Shown here piece by piece: positions 1 to 7,749 of a DNA stretch of 8,399 bases. Numbering within the stretch: position 1 is the stretch's first letter; the number at the start of each line of letters is the position of its first letter. The stretch lies in the NCBI GenBank assembly GCA_002407865.1, contig DHPI01000038.1:51013-59411 (forward strand). The letters run 5' to 3'. Below the pieces are notes generated by a model that saw nothing but the letters and a program-made list of their open reading frames with translations, had not been told where the DNA came from and ran no database searches. The DNA comes from Spirochaetia bacterium UBA5368 (lineage in GTDB: Bacteria > Spirochaetota > UBA4802 > UBA5368). The translations under genes were made by a program, and so were the position numbers.

Positions 1-2430
1 ACAGTCTACCGCGGCGTCGCCCTCGAGGAAATGGATACTGATGCGGTGATAGCGAGGCATCCTGCAATTGCCCTTGTTGACGAGCTTGCGCATACCAATG
101 CCCCTGAATCGCGGCATCCGAAACGGTTTCAGGACGTGCTCGAACTTCTTGATGCGGGCATCAGCGTGTATATCACGCTGAACGTACAGCACATCGAAAG
201 CAGGGCGGGCACCGTTCGCGAGATTACCGGTATTCCCGTACGGGAAACGCTTCCGGATTCTGTGCTCGAGCGCGCGGATGAAATTGAGATCATCGACATA
301 TCGCCGGAAGACCTGATAAAGAGATTGCGTGAGGGGAAAATATACCCGCCGGAACGGATCGAGATGGCGGCCGGGAATTTTTTCGAAATTGGCAACCTCA
401 CTGCGCTCAGGGAAATGGCGCTCAGGTTTACCGCCGAAAAGGTGGATCATTCGCTTCAGAGTTACAGGCAGACCAGAAAAATATATGAGCCGTGGAAAAC
501 CGGCGAAAGGCTTCTCGTGGCAGTGAGTCCGAGTCCATTTTCCGAAAGCCTTGTACGATGGACCCGTCGCATGGCGTATAATCTCGGTGCGTCATGGATT
601 GCGGTGAACGTCGAGACATCGAAGCCTCTTTCGGTGAAAGATCGCAAGCGTCTTAACAAAATAATATCTCTCGCGAGGGAACTCGGCGCTGAAATAGTGG
701 TGACACGTGATGAAGACATTACCGGCGGCATACTCCGTATCGCGCGGCAGAGAAATATCACCCAGATCGTTGCCGGAAAACCGGGAAGCGGTTTCTGGAG
801 AGATATTTTCCGTTTCCGGACGCCGGTGAGGCGTCTTATAAAGGAGAGCGGCAACATTGACCTGTATATTATTCGCGCGCCAGGTGGCAATGAAAACGCC
901 GCTGAAAGAAGAACCGGTTATTCCTGGAAAAAACCGCGCTGGAAACAGTATCTCGCTGTGTTGTCGGCGCTTGCTGGTGTTGCGGCAGCAAACTATGCGA
1001 TGCTTCCTATTATCGGCGCACGTTCGGTTTCGCTTATATTGTTGCTCTCAATCCTGATAGTCTCCCTGTTTGTCGGGCGCGGTCCCGTATTTTTCTATGC
1101 GGCGTTGAGCGCGCTTGTCTGGAACTTTTTCTTTCTGCCGCCGTATTTTACGCTTTATATATATCGCATTGACGACGTGATCATATTCATAATGTATTTT
1201 ACCATAGCCCTGGTCGCCGGATCGTTAACATCAAAGATGCGCAACCAGGAGAGATCGGCCGTACAACGTGAAGAACAATTGAATGTGCTCTATGATGTTA
1301 CCAGGCGATTTGCGTCGTCCCGAAGCATTGACGAGGCCATAGAATATGTTCTCGCGTATATAAAATCGACGTTTGAGGCGCTTGCGGTTGTTTATATAAA
1401 ATCCGCCGACGGTTCGCTTTTCGCGACGCCGCATCCGGCAAGCTCAATAATACCGGATGAAAAGGATTTCAGTGTGGCAAACTATTGCTTTACCAGCGGT
1501 AAAACCGCGGGCCGGTTTACCGATACGCTCCCGTCGTCGCCGTTTCTCTTTATTCCCCTTTTCTTCAAAAAAGAAAATACGGTGGGGGTAATGGGAATAA
1601 GGTTTTCCGCCGATATTCTTCTTACCCTCGAGGAAACGGCAATGCTTGAAACGCTCGCGAGCCATCTTGCGAACGTTATCGAGCGGGATATGTTCGTGCA
1701 GGAAACCCAGAAAACGAAAATCCACGAGGAATCGGAAAAACTGTACCGGGTGCTCATGAATTCCCTCACCCACGAGATCCGCACTCCTCTGACCGCCATC
1801 AAGGGATCGATTAGTACGCTCATGGACACTGCTGTACATGGCAACGAGCATGCCCGGCATAATCTTCTAAAAGAGACGCAGGACGCCGCCGAGCGTCTCA
1901 TAGCGCTGGTCGACAATCTCCTTGATATGAGCCGTATAGATTCGGGAAGGCTTTCGCTTAACGCCGATTGGAACGATTTGTCGGATATTATCGGCAGTGT
2001 GCTGAACAAGCTGGAATTTCTTGCCGCGCGTCATCCCATTACCGTGTGGTGCCCCGACGATATTCCGCTTGTGCGCGTCGATTATACCCTCATTGCGCAG
2101 GCGCTTTATTGCATTGTCCATAACGCGATCGTGCATACGCACGACGGTACGCCGGTCAGGATAGGCGTGGCGAGATACGATAACGGCGTATCGATCGTCG
2201 TTGAGGATGACGGCCCGGGGCTTCCCGCTGATGATATCGGAAAGCTTTTCGACAAATTTTATCGTTCGGGTAAAACTCAGTCTCGCATGGGGCTCGGGCT
2301 GGGGCTTTCCATAAGCAGGGGAATAGTGGAGCTCCACGGGGGGCGAATCACGGCTGAGAACAAAGCCCCGCATGGCGCCCGATTCGTTATGTATCTGCCT
2401 GTCGCTGTGAAGGAAAAAGAAAGTGATTGA
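1..2430 (+). CDS. kdpD: Osmosensitive K+ channel histidine kinase KdpD (5' end outside window)
   Basis: Membrane sensor kinase that responds to K+ limitation or osmotic stress and phosphorylates KdpE to switch on the KdpFABC K+ ATPase. The reading frame is open to base 1, and the codons before the ATG at 31 already encode KdpD sequence (Y-R-G-V-A-L-E-E), so that ATG is internal. Roughly the first 80-100 residues, with the Walker A loop, are missing. Visible in order: the end of the KdpD N-terminal domain with the Walker B-like ALVDELAHTNAP (about 73-108); a universal-stress-protein domain (about 505-880); a DUF4118 four-helix membrane region (about 940-1225); a GAF-like segment (about 1260-1690); the HisKA domain with H-box LTHEIRTPL (phospho-His at 1771-1773); and the HATPase domain with N-box VHNAIVHT (about 2113-2136), G1 DDGPG (2206-2220) and G2 GLGLGLSI (about 2290-2313). 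All kinase motifs look intact. The stop overlaps the kdpE start. Family assignment is firm; the activating signal is from family knowledge. Confidence 0.96.
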   Translation, partial: TVYRGVALEEMDTDAVIARHPAIALVDELAHTNAPESRHPKRFQDVLELLDAGISVYITLNVQHIESRAGTVREITGIPVRETLPDSVLERADEIEIIDISPEDLIKRLREGKIYPPERIEMAAGNFFEIGNLTALREMALRFTAEKVDHSLQSYRQTRKIYEPWKTGERLLVAVSPSPFSESLVRWTRRMAYNLGASWIAVNVETSKPLSVKDRKRLNKIISLARELGAEIVVTRDEDITGGILRIARQRNITQIVAGKPGSGFWRDIFRFRTPVRRLIKESGNIDLYIIRAPGGNENAAERRTGYSWKKPRWKQYLAVLSALAGVAAANYAMLPIIGARSVSLILLLSILIVSLFVGRGPVFFYAALSALVWNFFFLPPYFTLYIYRIDDVIIFIMYFTIALVAGSLTSKMRNQERSAVQREEQLNVLYDVTRRFASSRSIDEAIEYVLAYIKSTFEALAVVYIKSADGSLFATPHPASSIIPDEKDFSVANYCFTSGKTAGRFTDTLPSSPFLFIPLFFKKENTVGVMGIRFSADILLTLEETAMLETLASHLANVIERDMFVQETQKTKIHEESEKLYRVLMNSLTHEIRTPLTAIKGSISTLMDTAVHGNEHARHNLLKETQDAAERLIALVDNLLDMSRIDSGRLSLNADWNDLSDIIGSVLNKLEFLAARHPITVWCPDDIPLVRVDYTLIAQALYCIVHNAIVHTHDGTPVRIGVARYDNGVSIVVEDDGPGLPADDIGKLFDKFYRSGKTQSRMGLGLGLSISRGIVELHGGRITAENKAPHGARFVMYLPVAVKEKESD

Positions 2431-3121
2431 TGCCGGCATGGAAAACAAATTGATACTGGTAATCGACGACGAGCTTCAGATACGACGGTTTTTAAAGATT
2501 GGCCTTGAAAGCCAGGGATGCCGCGTATTCGAGGCCGGCAACGGCGGCGATGGCATCAGCATGACGGTGATGAAGAAGCCGGATATCGTGTTGCTCGATC
2601 TCAATCTCCCCGATATGAGCGGCCTTGATGTGCTCAAGAAATTGAGGGAATGGTACGTGTCGCCGGTTATTGTGCTCACGGTGCGCGAGTCGGAACAGGA
2701 TAAAATAGAGCTGCTTAACAGCGGCGCCGACGATTACATTACAAAGCCTTTCAGCATGGGAGAACTGCTTGCCCGTATACGGGCGGTGTTCCGCCGTTCG
2801 CGCCGGGATGCCGAAGAGCCCGTTTTTTCGCACCGTCATATCACAATAGATTATTCGAGAAGGCTTGTCACGGTGAACGGCGTTACGGTCAAGTTCAGGC
2901 CCCTTGAATATGAACTGCTGAAACTCCTCACAAAAAATGCTGGAAAGGTGCTTACTCAGCGTCAGATTATGAAGGAGATATGGGGCCCCGGCATGGAGAG
3001 CGAGACCAGCTACCTTCGCGTGTATATCGCGTCGATCAGAAAAAAAATCGAGAAAGACCCATCGCGCCCTAAAATCCTTATAACCGAACCGGCAGTTGGA
3101 TACCGCTTCGTTATCGAATAA
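2423..3121 (+). CDS. kdpE: KDP operon response regulator KdpE (OmpR/PhoB family)
   Basis: Cytoplasmic DNA-binding response regulator, partner of KdpD; when phosphorylated it activates kdpFABC transcription. Receiver domain (about residues 9-125) with acidic pair D15-D16, phospho-acceptor D59 in VLLDLNLPDMSG, switch T86 in IVLTVRE, and K108 in DDYITKPFS. The C-terminal winged-helix DNA-binding domain (about 136-232) has the typical RPLEYELLKLL, LTQRQIMKEIWG and YLRVYIASIRKKIE segments and ends in GYRF. All key residues are present and 232 aa is close to the usual length. Start choice: the GTG at 2423 lies 8 nt after AAGGA (2410-2414) and overlaps the kdpD stop by 8 bp, which favours translational coupling. 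The ATG at 2438 would also give a full receiver domain but has no obvious SD, so the first five residues are uncertain. Confidence 0.95.
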   Translation: MIDAGMENKLILVIDDELQIRRFLKIGLESQGCRVFEAGNGGDGISMTVMKKPDIVLLDLNLPDMSGLDVLKKLREWYVSPVIVLTVRESEQDKIELLNSGADDYITKPFSMGELLARIRAVFRRSRRDAEEPVFSHRHITIDYSRRLVTVNGVTVKFRPLEYELLKLLTKNAGKVLTQRQIMKEIWGPGMESETSYLRVYIASIRKKIEKDPSRPKILITEPAVGYRFVIE

Positions 3122-3479
3122 ACGGTATCATTCCGGACGTTCGTGAATGACGTTAAATATGGGGCATAATGTTTGTGGCATCCGGCCACCAGAAACTATG
3201 CGCGGCACAGTGTGGTCCTTCCGGGTGGCGCTCAGAAGCGTCGTATCCTGCGGCAGACGCTGTATAGTACTTGCCTTTCAGAAATCGTTTTACCTGCATC
3301 ATGTATTCGTTGAATATCTCGTTTGCGCCGGAGTGGGAGTTGCTTTCCAGTGGTGCGGACATCGAGAAATTCGGTCGTTCTTCCGGGGCGGAATGGTTGA
3401 CATTGCATGCCGGCGCTGACACAGTACGCACTGGAGCAGGGATGGAAATCAATGTACTTTCTTTCGACGGTGTAAAATA
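3122..3479 (+). other. Intergenic stretch kdpE-rsmA
   Basis: A 358-bp gap with no recognisable protein or RNA gene. Visible are two direct copies of GACGTT (3136-3141 and 3149-3154), a short hairpin GTGGC/GCCAC (about 3175-3189), and a 6-bp stem AGCGTC/GACGCT with a 13-nt loop (3237-3261). Neither hairpin has a U-tract, so no convincing terminator for kdpE can be named. TATAGT at 3263-3268 and TTGACA at 3397-3402 resemble single promoter boxes, but each lacks a partner at normal spacing. A frame opening after the stop at 3265-3267 (TTG at 3271, ATG at 3301) stays open to the TAA at 3478-3480 and would give 59-69 residues. I do not recognise it and see no SD for either of those starts. Its last 12 codons are treated separately. 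Confidence 0.5.
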
Positions 3480-3482
3480 ATG
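3433..3482 (+). promoter_or_regulatory. Candidate translational-coupling mini-ORF ahead of rsmA
   Basis: GGAG at 3433-3436 sits 5 nt before an ATG at 3442. The 12-codon frame MEINVLSFDGVK ends at TAA 3478-3480, and the last base of that stop is the first base of the rsmA ATG (TAATG). The rsmA start has no SD of its own, and its frame has no ATG, GTG or TTG upstream before a stop at 3417-3419. Seen directly: SD, mini-ORF and overlap. Inferred: ribosomes ending here may re-initiate on rsmA. The same frame extends upstream, so the mini-ORF could instead be the tail of a 59-69 aa protein. Confidence 0.3.
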
Positions 3483-4322
3483 CGGAAATCGGATATACTT
3501 GAAATATCGCGAAACTATGGGCTGCATCCAAACAAAAAGCTCGGCCAGAATTTTCTCTACAGCGATGCGGTTGTCGACAGGATATTCGGTGTGGCAGGCA
3601 TCGGGGCGGACGATTCGGTGCTTGAAATCGGGCCTGGGCTTGGCGCAATGACGGAGAAGATAGTAGGAATCGGTGCGTCGCTGACCGCTGTGGAAATCGA
3701 CGCAGGTATAGTACGGTACCTGAACGACCGGTTTGAGGGCAGCGGCAATTTTACGCTTGTTCACGGTGATTTTCTCAAGACGCATATTCCCGGCGCCTTC
3801 ACGAAGTCGGTGTCGAACCTGCCGTATTACTGCGCGTCGGAAATACTTTTTAAACTTGCCGTCGATTACGCGATTCCGCGCGTGTGCGTAATGCTGCAAC
3901 GCGAGATGGCGGAAAGAATAGTGTCCCCGCCGGGTGAAAAAAATTATGGTGCGCTTACGGTCGCGCTGGGATCGTATTACACGCCGGCGATCGAATTTAA
4001 CGTGAGTAAAAACTGTTTCCATCCCCAGCCCGATATTGTGTCGTCCGTGGTAACGCTGCAGGCCAGGAATGACGTACACCTCTCGCCGGCAGAGAGGCGG
4101 ATGTTCCATGCGGTAGTGAAAAATGCGTTCTGGGGGAGAAGAAAAATGTTGATTACCGCGCTTGCCGAGGCCCCGGGAAGCTCTTTGGATAAAAAAGTGA
4201 TTGCGTCGATTTTACGCGAGATGAATCTGGATGCAAAAATACGGGGAGAAGATCTCTCGGTGGGCGAATTCATACTCCTTGCGAGACGATTGAACGAAAT
4301 GACAGATGGCGAGAATTCATAA
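3480..4322 (+). CDS. rsmA: 16S rRNA (adenine1518/1519-N6,N6)-dimethyltransferase RsmA (KsgA)
   Basis: SAM-dependent enzyme that dimethylates two adjacent adenines in the 3'-terminal helix 45 of 16S rRNA, a late checkpoint of 30S assembly. The 280-aa length matches the family (about 270-290). Diagnostic motifs: KKLGQNFL near residue 19; SAM-binding motif I EIGPGLGAMT (residues 49-58); the acidic residue of motif II in TAVEID; VHGDFL; and the catalytic N-L-P-Y motif at residues 113-116. The C-terminal part (FHPQPDIVSSVV, then the helical domain with NAFWGRRKML) is also typical. The ATG at 3480 is the only plausible start because no start codon lies upstream in frame. No SD is visible; initiation may be coupled to the small frame ending at 3480. 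The 3' end overlaps the next gene by 17 bp, consistent with one transcript. Confidence 0.96.
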   Translation: MRKSDILEISRNYGLHPNKKLGQNFLYSDAVVDRIFGVAGIGADDSVLEIGPGLGAMTEKIVGIGASLTAVEIDAGIVRYLNDRFEGSGNFTLVHGDFLKTHIPGAFTKSVSNLPYYCASEILFKLAVDYAIPRVCVMLQREMAERIVSPPGEKNYGALTVALGSYYTPAIEFNVSKNCFHPQPDIVSSVVTLQARNDVHLSPAERRMFHAVVKNAFWGRRKMLITALAEAPGSSLDKKVIASILREMNLDAKIRGEDLSVGEFILLARRLNEMTDGENS

Positions 4323-6753
4323 TGACGACATGCGCAGGCTGGTTTTCAATCTACAGAAACCGGCGAGATATACCGGGGGCGAATACAACCGGATCGTAAA
4401 GGAGGATGCGTCGTTCAGGATGGCGCTGTGCTTTCCCGATCTCTACGAGGTGGGGATGTCCAATCACGGCATACAGATACTGTACGATGTCGCAAACCGC
4501 ATCGACGATGTCGCATGCGAGCGTGTGTTCTCGGTACCGGAGGATTTCGAGCGCCGGGCGCGGGAGATGAACCTGCCGCTTTTCACGCTTGAAACGCGCA
4601 CCCCTCTGTGCGAATGCGACCTGGTAGGCTTCAATGTATCGCACGAACTGCTGTACACCAACATATTGCAGGTGCTCGATCTCGGGCATGTACCGGTATT
4701 CTCGCGATACAGAAACGACGACCATCCAATCGTGATTGCCGGCGGCGAGTCGGTGTCGAATCCAGCACCGCTTGGCGATTTTATCGATGCGATGTATATC
4801 GGCGATGGCGAAGACGGTATCGTCGAGATTATACGCGCATTGAAATCGGCGAAACACGGCGGCCTTACGCGCGACATGAAGCTGCAATTGCTCGAAGAGA
4901 TCGACGGCGTGTACGTGCCCGCGTTTCATTCGCTGGTGTACGATAGCGGCAGGCTCGCGGGCGTGGAGGGCAAAGAGGCGCGAAAGCGAATTTACAGGTC
5001 GACCGCGCCGTCCGCCCCGCTGCGTCCGGTTGTGCCGAGCATCCGGGCCGCCCAGGACCGCGCCGTTGTCGAGGTTACCCGCGGGTGCGGCAACCTGTGC
5101 AAGTTTTGCCATGCCGGTTATTACGAGCTTCCCTGCCGTCAGTACGACCCCGATGCTGCCGAACGCGCGCTGTTCGCCGTTCTCGACAATACCGGCTACA
5201 ACGAGCTGACCCTTTCGTCGTTGTCGATCAGCGATTATCGGCATCTGCCGCGGCTGCTCGGTTCGATTCTGCCCCGGCTCAATGCGGAGGGCGTCTCCAT
5301 ATCGTTTCCCTCGCTTCGCGTTGATACGGCCACGCTGCCGCTCATCGAGCAGATATCCGACCTGCGGCGCACGTCGCTTACGTTTGCGGTAGAATCAGCG
5401 TCTGACGAACTGCGCGCCATCGCGAACAAAAAGCTGCGCACCTCCGATCTGCTTGAAATCCTCGACCATGTGTTCGCGAAGGGGTGGCGCACCATAAAGC
5501 TCTATTTCATGATCGGGCTTCCGGGGTGCGAGGAATGCGACGAGGCGGGCGCGATTATCGGCCTTCTGAAAACCATTGCGTTGATCGGCACGCGTAAAAA
5601 GGAAATCAATGTCACGTTGTCGCCGTTTGTGCCGAAGCCCCACACGCCGTTTCAGTGGAGCAGACAGATGGACGCGTCGTACCTTCAGGATGTCATCGCC
5701 CGTGTAAAGCGCGCCGTGCCGAGGTTCATCAGCATAAAAAATCATGACGTGCGCATGTCGCTTCTCGAGGGGGTGATGTCGCGCGGCGACGAAAGGCTCG
5801 GCGGCGTGATATACCGATCGTACATGGACGGCTGCCGGCTCGATTCGTGGACGGAGCATTTTCGGTACGATATATGGGAAAAAAACCTTAATGAGATGAT
5901 CCCCGATTGGGGTCGTTATTTCGATCCGCGCGGGTATGATGATATTCTGCCGTGGGACGGCGTGAAGACAGGATTCGAAAAAATCGTAGCGCACAAACGG
6001 GATACGCAATCTTCGCGCGAACAAATGCCGAAGCGCGCGCCGGCGGTCATTGAGAATTCCGGCGAGATACGCCGCTCGCTCGATGCCTTCGGCGATAAAT
6101 ACGAGATACGCGAAAGGATACGCATACAGTTTGCAAAGCGCGGCGACGCCCGCTATATCCCCCACCTCGATTTTATGGAAATAATAAAACGGGCGCTCCG
6201 GATGGCGCGCCTGCCTGTTGCGTTTACGCAGGGATTCAACAAGCGGGAGCGCATCTCGATGGGATTTCCGCTCCCCGTTGGCGTGGAAAGCCTCTGCGAA
6301 TTGTGCGATGTCGATCTGTACGATACGGTCGATGCGGATATGGCGCGCGAGATTATGAACGCGAAACTTCCGGACGGCATCGGTGTCGTTTCCGTGCGGC
6401 ATATAGAGGGAAAAGAATCGCTCATGTCGATCACGTCGGCGATGGAGTTTCGCATCTCGGCCGGCGCCGATTTTATGGACACAATGGAAAAGGCGCTCAA
6501 CGAGGGGGTCACGTTTACAAAGGAAACGAAACGCGGGGTGAAAACGATTGACTTCACGTCGGCGGTGCGGTGCTTTACAAACGATGGCGCCTCGGTTATA
6601 CTGACGCTTGCCACGGGCGACGATAACGCGGTACGGGTAGACCGGGCGGTGATGCGCCTTGCGGGCGTCGATGCCGCGGAATTATACAGATTTGACATTG
6701 TGAAAACCCGCCAGTTCAGAAGTGACGGCGCGTCGTTAATGGAAATTCTGTGA
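4306..6753 (+). CDS. TIGR03960-type radical SAM protein with C-terminal DUF2344 domain
   Basis: A large (815 aa) fusion typical of the TIGR03960/TIGR03936 families. The N-terminal B12-binding-like domain (about residues 35-190) lacks the DxHxxG cobalamin His motif; it has DLYEVGMSNHG near the start and IAGGES later. The radical SAM core follows, with cluster cysteines C261, C265 and C268 in CGNLCKFC (CX3CX2C), preceded by VEVTRG. The fold continues through FPSLRVD, FAVESASDELR and KLYFMIGLPG. A charged linker (about 565-600) leads to the DUF2344 domain (about 603-815) with YIPHLDFMEIIKRALRMA, TQGFNKRERISMGFPLPVG and the usual C-terminal extension. All parts look intact. The family is widespread in bacteria; I know no established reaction, so none is assigned. 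It overlaps rsmA by 17 bp. An alternative ATG at 4330 would drop eight residues and remove the overlap; neither start has a strong SD. Unusual additional CxC/CxxC pairs occur at 102/104, 408/411 and 664/667. Confidence 0.9.
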   Translation: MARIHNDDMRRLVFNLQKPARYTGGEYNRIVKEDASFRMALCFPDLYEVGMSNHGIQILYDVANRIDDVACERVFSVPEDFERRAREMNLPLFTLETRTPLCECDLVGFNVSHELLYTNILQVLDLGHVPVFSRYRNDDHPIVIAGGESVSNPAPLGDFIDAMYIGDGEDGIVEIIRALKSAKHGGLTRDMKLQLLEEIDGVYVPAFHSLVYDSGRLAGVEGKEARKRIYRSTAPSAPLRPVVPSIRAAQDRAVVEVTRGCGNLCKFCHAGYYELPCRQYDPDAAERALFAVLDNTGYNELTLSSLSISDYRHLPRLLGSILPRLNAEGVSISFPSLRVDTATLPLIEQISDLRRTSLTFAVESASDELRAIANKKLRTSDLLEILDHVFAKGWRTIKLYFMIGLPGCEECDEAGAIIGLLKTIALIGTRKKEINVTLSPFVPKPHTPFQWSRQMDASYLQDVIARVKRAVPRFISIKNHDVRMSLLEGVMSRGDERLGGVIYRSYMDGCRLDSWTEHFRYDIWEKNLNEMIPDWGRYFDPRGYDDILPWDGVKTGFEKIVAHKRDTQSSREQMPKRAPAVIENSGEIRRSLDAFGDKYEIRERIRIQFAKRGDARYIPHLDFMEIIKRALRMARLPVAFTQGFNKRERISMGFPLPVGVESLCELCDVDLYDTVDADMAREIMNAKLPDGIGVVSVRHIEGKESLMSITSAMEFRISAGADFMDTMEKALNEGVTFTKETKRGVKTIDFTSAVRCFTNDGASVILTLATGDDNAVRVDRAVMRLAGVDAAELYRFDIVKTRQFRSDGASLMEIL

Positions 6754-6769
6754 TTCTCCGGAGGGGGAT

Positions 6770-7561
6770 ATGGATCTTGGATTAAAGAACAAGGTCGCGG
6801 TCGTTATGGCGTCGAGCAGGGGGCTCGGCTTTGCGGTCGCCGAAGAGCTTGCGCGCGAAGGGGCGCGCCTCGCGATATGTTCGCGTGACGGCGACGCGAT
6901 CGGCGCGGCCGCGGAGCATCTGCGCGCGTCGTGTAACGCGGAGGTGTGCGCCGGCGCCTGCGATGTAGAAGATGCCGCCGCCATTGACGCATTTGCGCGG
7001 AAGGTCATCGATACATACGGTACGGTGCATGTGCTCTTTACAAACGCCGGCGGGCCGCCGCCGGGCACGGTGGCCGATGTCGTTCCGGCGGACTACAGCA
7101 GGGCCGTATCGCTTAACCTTATGAGCGCAATTAACTGCGCGTATGCCTTTCTTCCGTACATGAAGGAGCAGCGATGGGGGCGTATTATTGCCTCGACCTC
7201 TATTACGGTGAAACAACCCCTGCCGGCGCTGGCGCTCTCGAACGTGTCGCGCGTTGGCGTCATTGCCTTCATTAAAAGCCTTGCTGTTGAATACGCACAG
7301 TACGGCATCACCGCAAACGCCGTTGCGCCTGGCTACATCGGCACCGAGCGGGTGGCCGGATTGCTTGATGCAAGGGTGCAACGCGAAGGGATAACGCGCG
7401 AGGCCGCGGCGCATGATATCGTCGCGAATATACCGGCGGGACGCATGGGCGATCCGAAAGAATTTGCCGCGCTGGTTGCCTTTCTCGCCTCGGAGCGCGC
7501 CTCGTACATTAACGGAGAAACAATCCTTGTCGACGGCGGCATGTACAGGGGCTTAATGTAG
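6770..7561 (+). CDS. SDR-family oxidoreductase-like protein with atypical active site
   Basis: A 263-aa Rossmann-fold protein of the short-chain dehydrogenase/reductase superfamily, resembling 3-oxoacyl-ACP reductase (FabG) in layout. The nucleotide-binding turn reads MASSRGLG (residues 13-20), where the classic TGxxxGxG has lost its T and first G. N92-A-G-G-P-P-P-G is the NAG motif, N116 matches the structural Asn of the tetrad, and S144 matches the catalytic Ser. At the YxxxK position the protein has S157-N-V-S-R161 in ALSNVSRVGV, so Tyr is Ser and Lys is Arg. Sequences of this LSN..R kind form a recurring SDR subgroup, from my memory of the family, so this looks like subfamily character rather than decay. 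The C-terminal NAVAPGYIGTERV and YINGETILVDGGM are normal. Strong SD GGAGG at 6760-6764, 5 nt before the ATG; 16 bp after the radical SAM gene, so likely co-transcribed. Substrate unknown. Confidence 0.9.
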   Translation: MDLGLKNKVAVVMASSRGLGFAVAEELAREGARLAICSRDGDAIGAAAEHLRASCNAEVCAGACDVEDAAAIDAFARKVIDTYGTVHVLFTNAGGPPPGTVADVVPADYSRAVSLNLMSAINCAYAFLPYMKEQRWGRIIASTSITVKQPLPALALSNVSRVGVIAFIKSLAVEYAQYGITANAVAPGYIGTERVAGLLDARVQREGITREAAAHDIVANIPAGRMGDPKEFAALVAFLASERASYINGETILVDGGMYRGLM

Positions 7562-7675
7562 ATGCCCGTATTTTTGTCGATTTAATGTGACACCCGCTGC
7601 GGCATGAATCCTGACGCGCGCGTGCGTCTGGTCTGAAGGCCGTGTCCGCCGCATCATTATGCGTAGTACGCCGTT

Positions 7676-7696
7676 TGTCGCCCAAACAGGGCGGCG
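7676..7696 (+). terminator. Weak candidate terminator hairpin after the SDR gene
   Basis: TGTCGCCC (7676-7683) pairs with GGGCGGCG (7689-7696) across the loop AAACA: eight pairs, two of them G-U. There is no U-tract after it, only CCTGTCATTT, so intrinsic termination is doubtful. It may be part of the end of the rsmA-radical SAM-SDR transcript. Confidence 0.25.
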
Positions 7697-7749
7697 CCTG
7701 TCATTTCCGCGAAAACCTGACATCACTCTGAAAAAATCCAGTTGCAGGC

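Noticed and set aside
31..33. ATG at 31 as the start of kdpD
   Set aside because: The frame is open to base 1 and the codons before it encode conserved KdpD sequence; the P-loop part must lie upstream of the window.
3147..3419. 90-codon + strand frame in the kdpE-rsmA gap
   Set aside because: Its translation is Cys/Arg/Val-rich and unlike any family I know, it has no SD, and it conflicts with the alternative frame that runs into rsmA.
3397..3425. TTGACA at 3397-3402 as an rsmA promoter
   Set aside because: No acceptable -10 box lies 15-19 bp downstream (best windows read CACAGT or ACAGTA).
3153..4109. Long antisense open frame (318 codons) opposite rsmA and the preceding gap
   Set aside because: Most of it is the complement of rsmA, whose motifs are unmistakable; the translation is rich in His/Arg/Tyr in the way of shadow frames and shows no family motif.
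4351..6402. Antisense open frames of 297 and 335 codons opposite the radical SAM gene
   Set aside because: Complementary frames in GC-rich coding DNA with His/Arg-rich, motif-free translations; the + strand gene explains the sequence.
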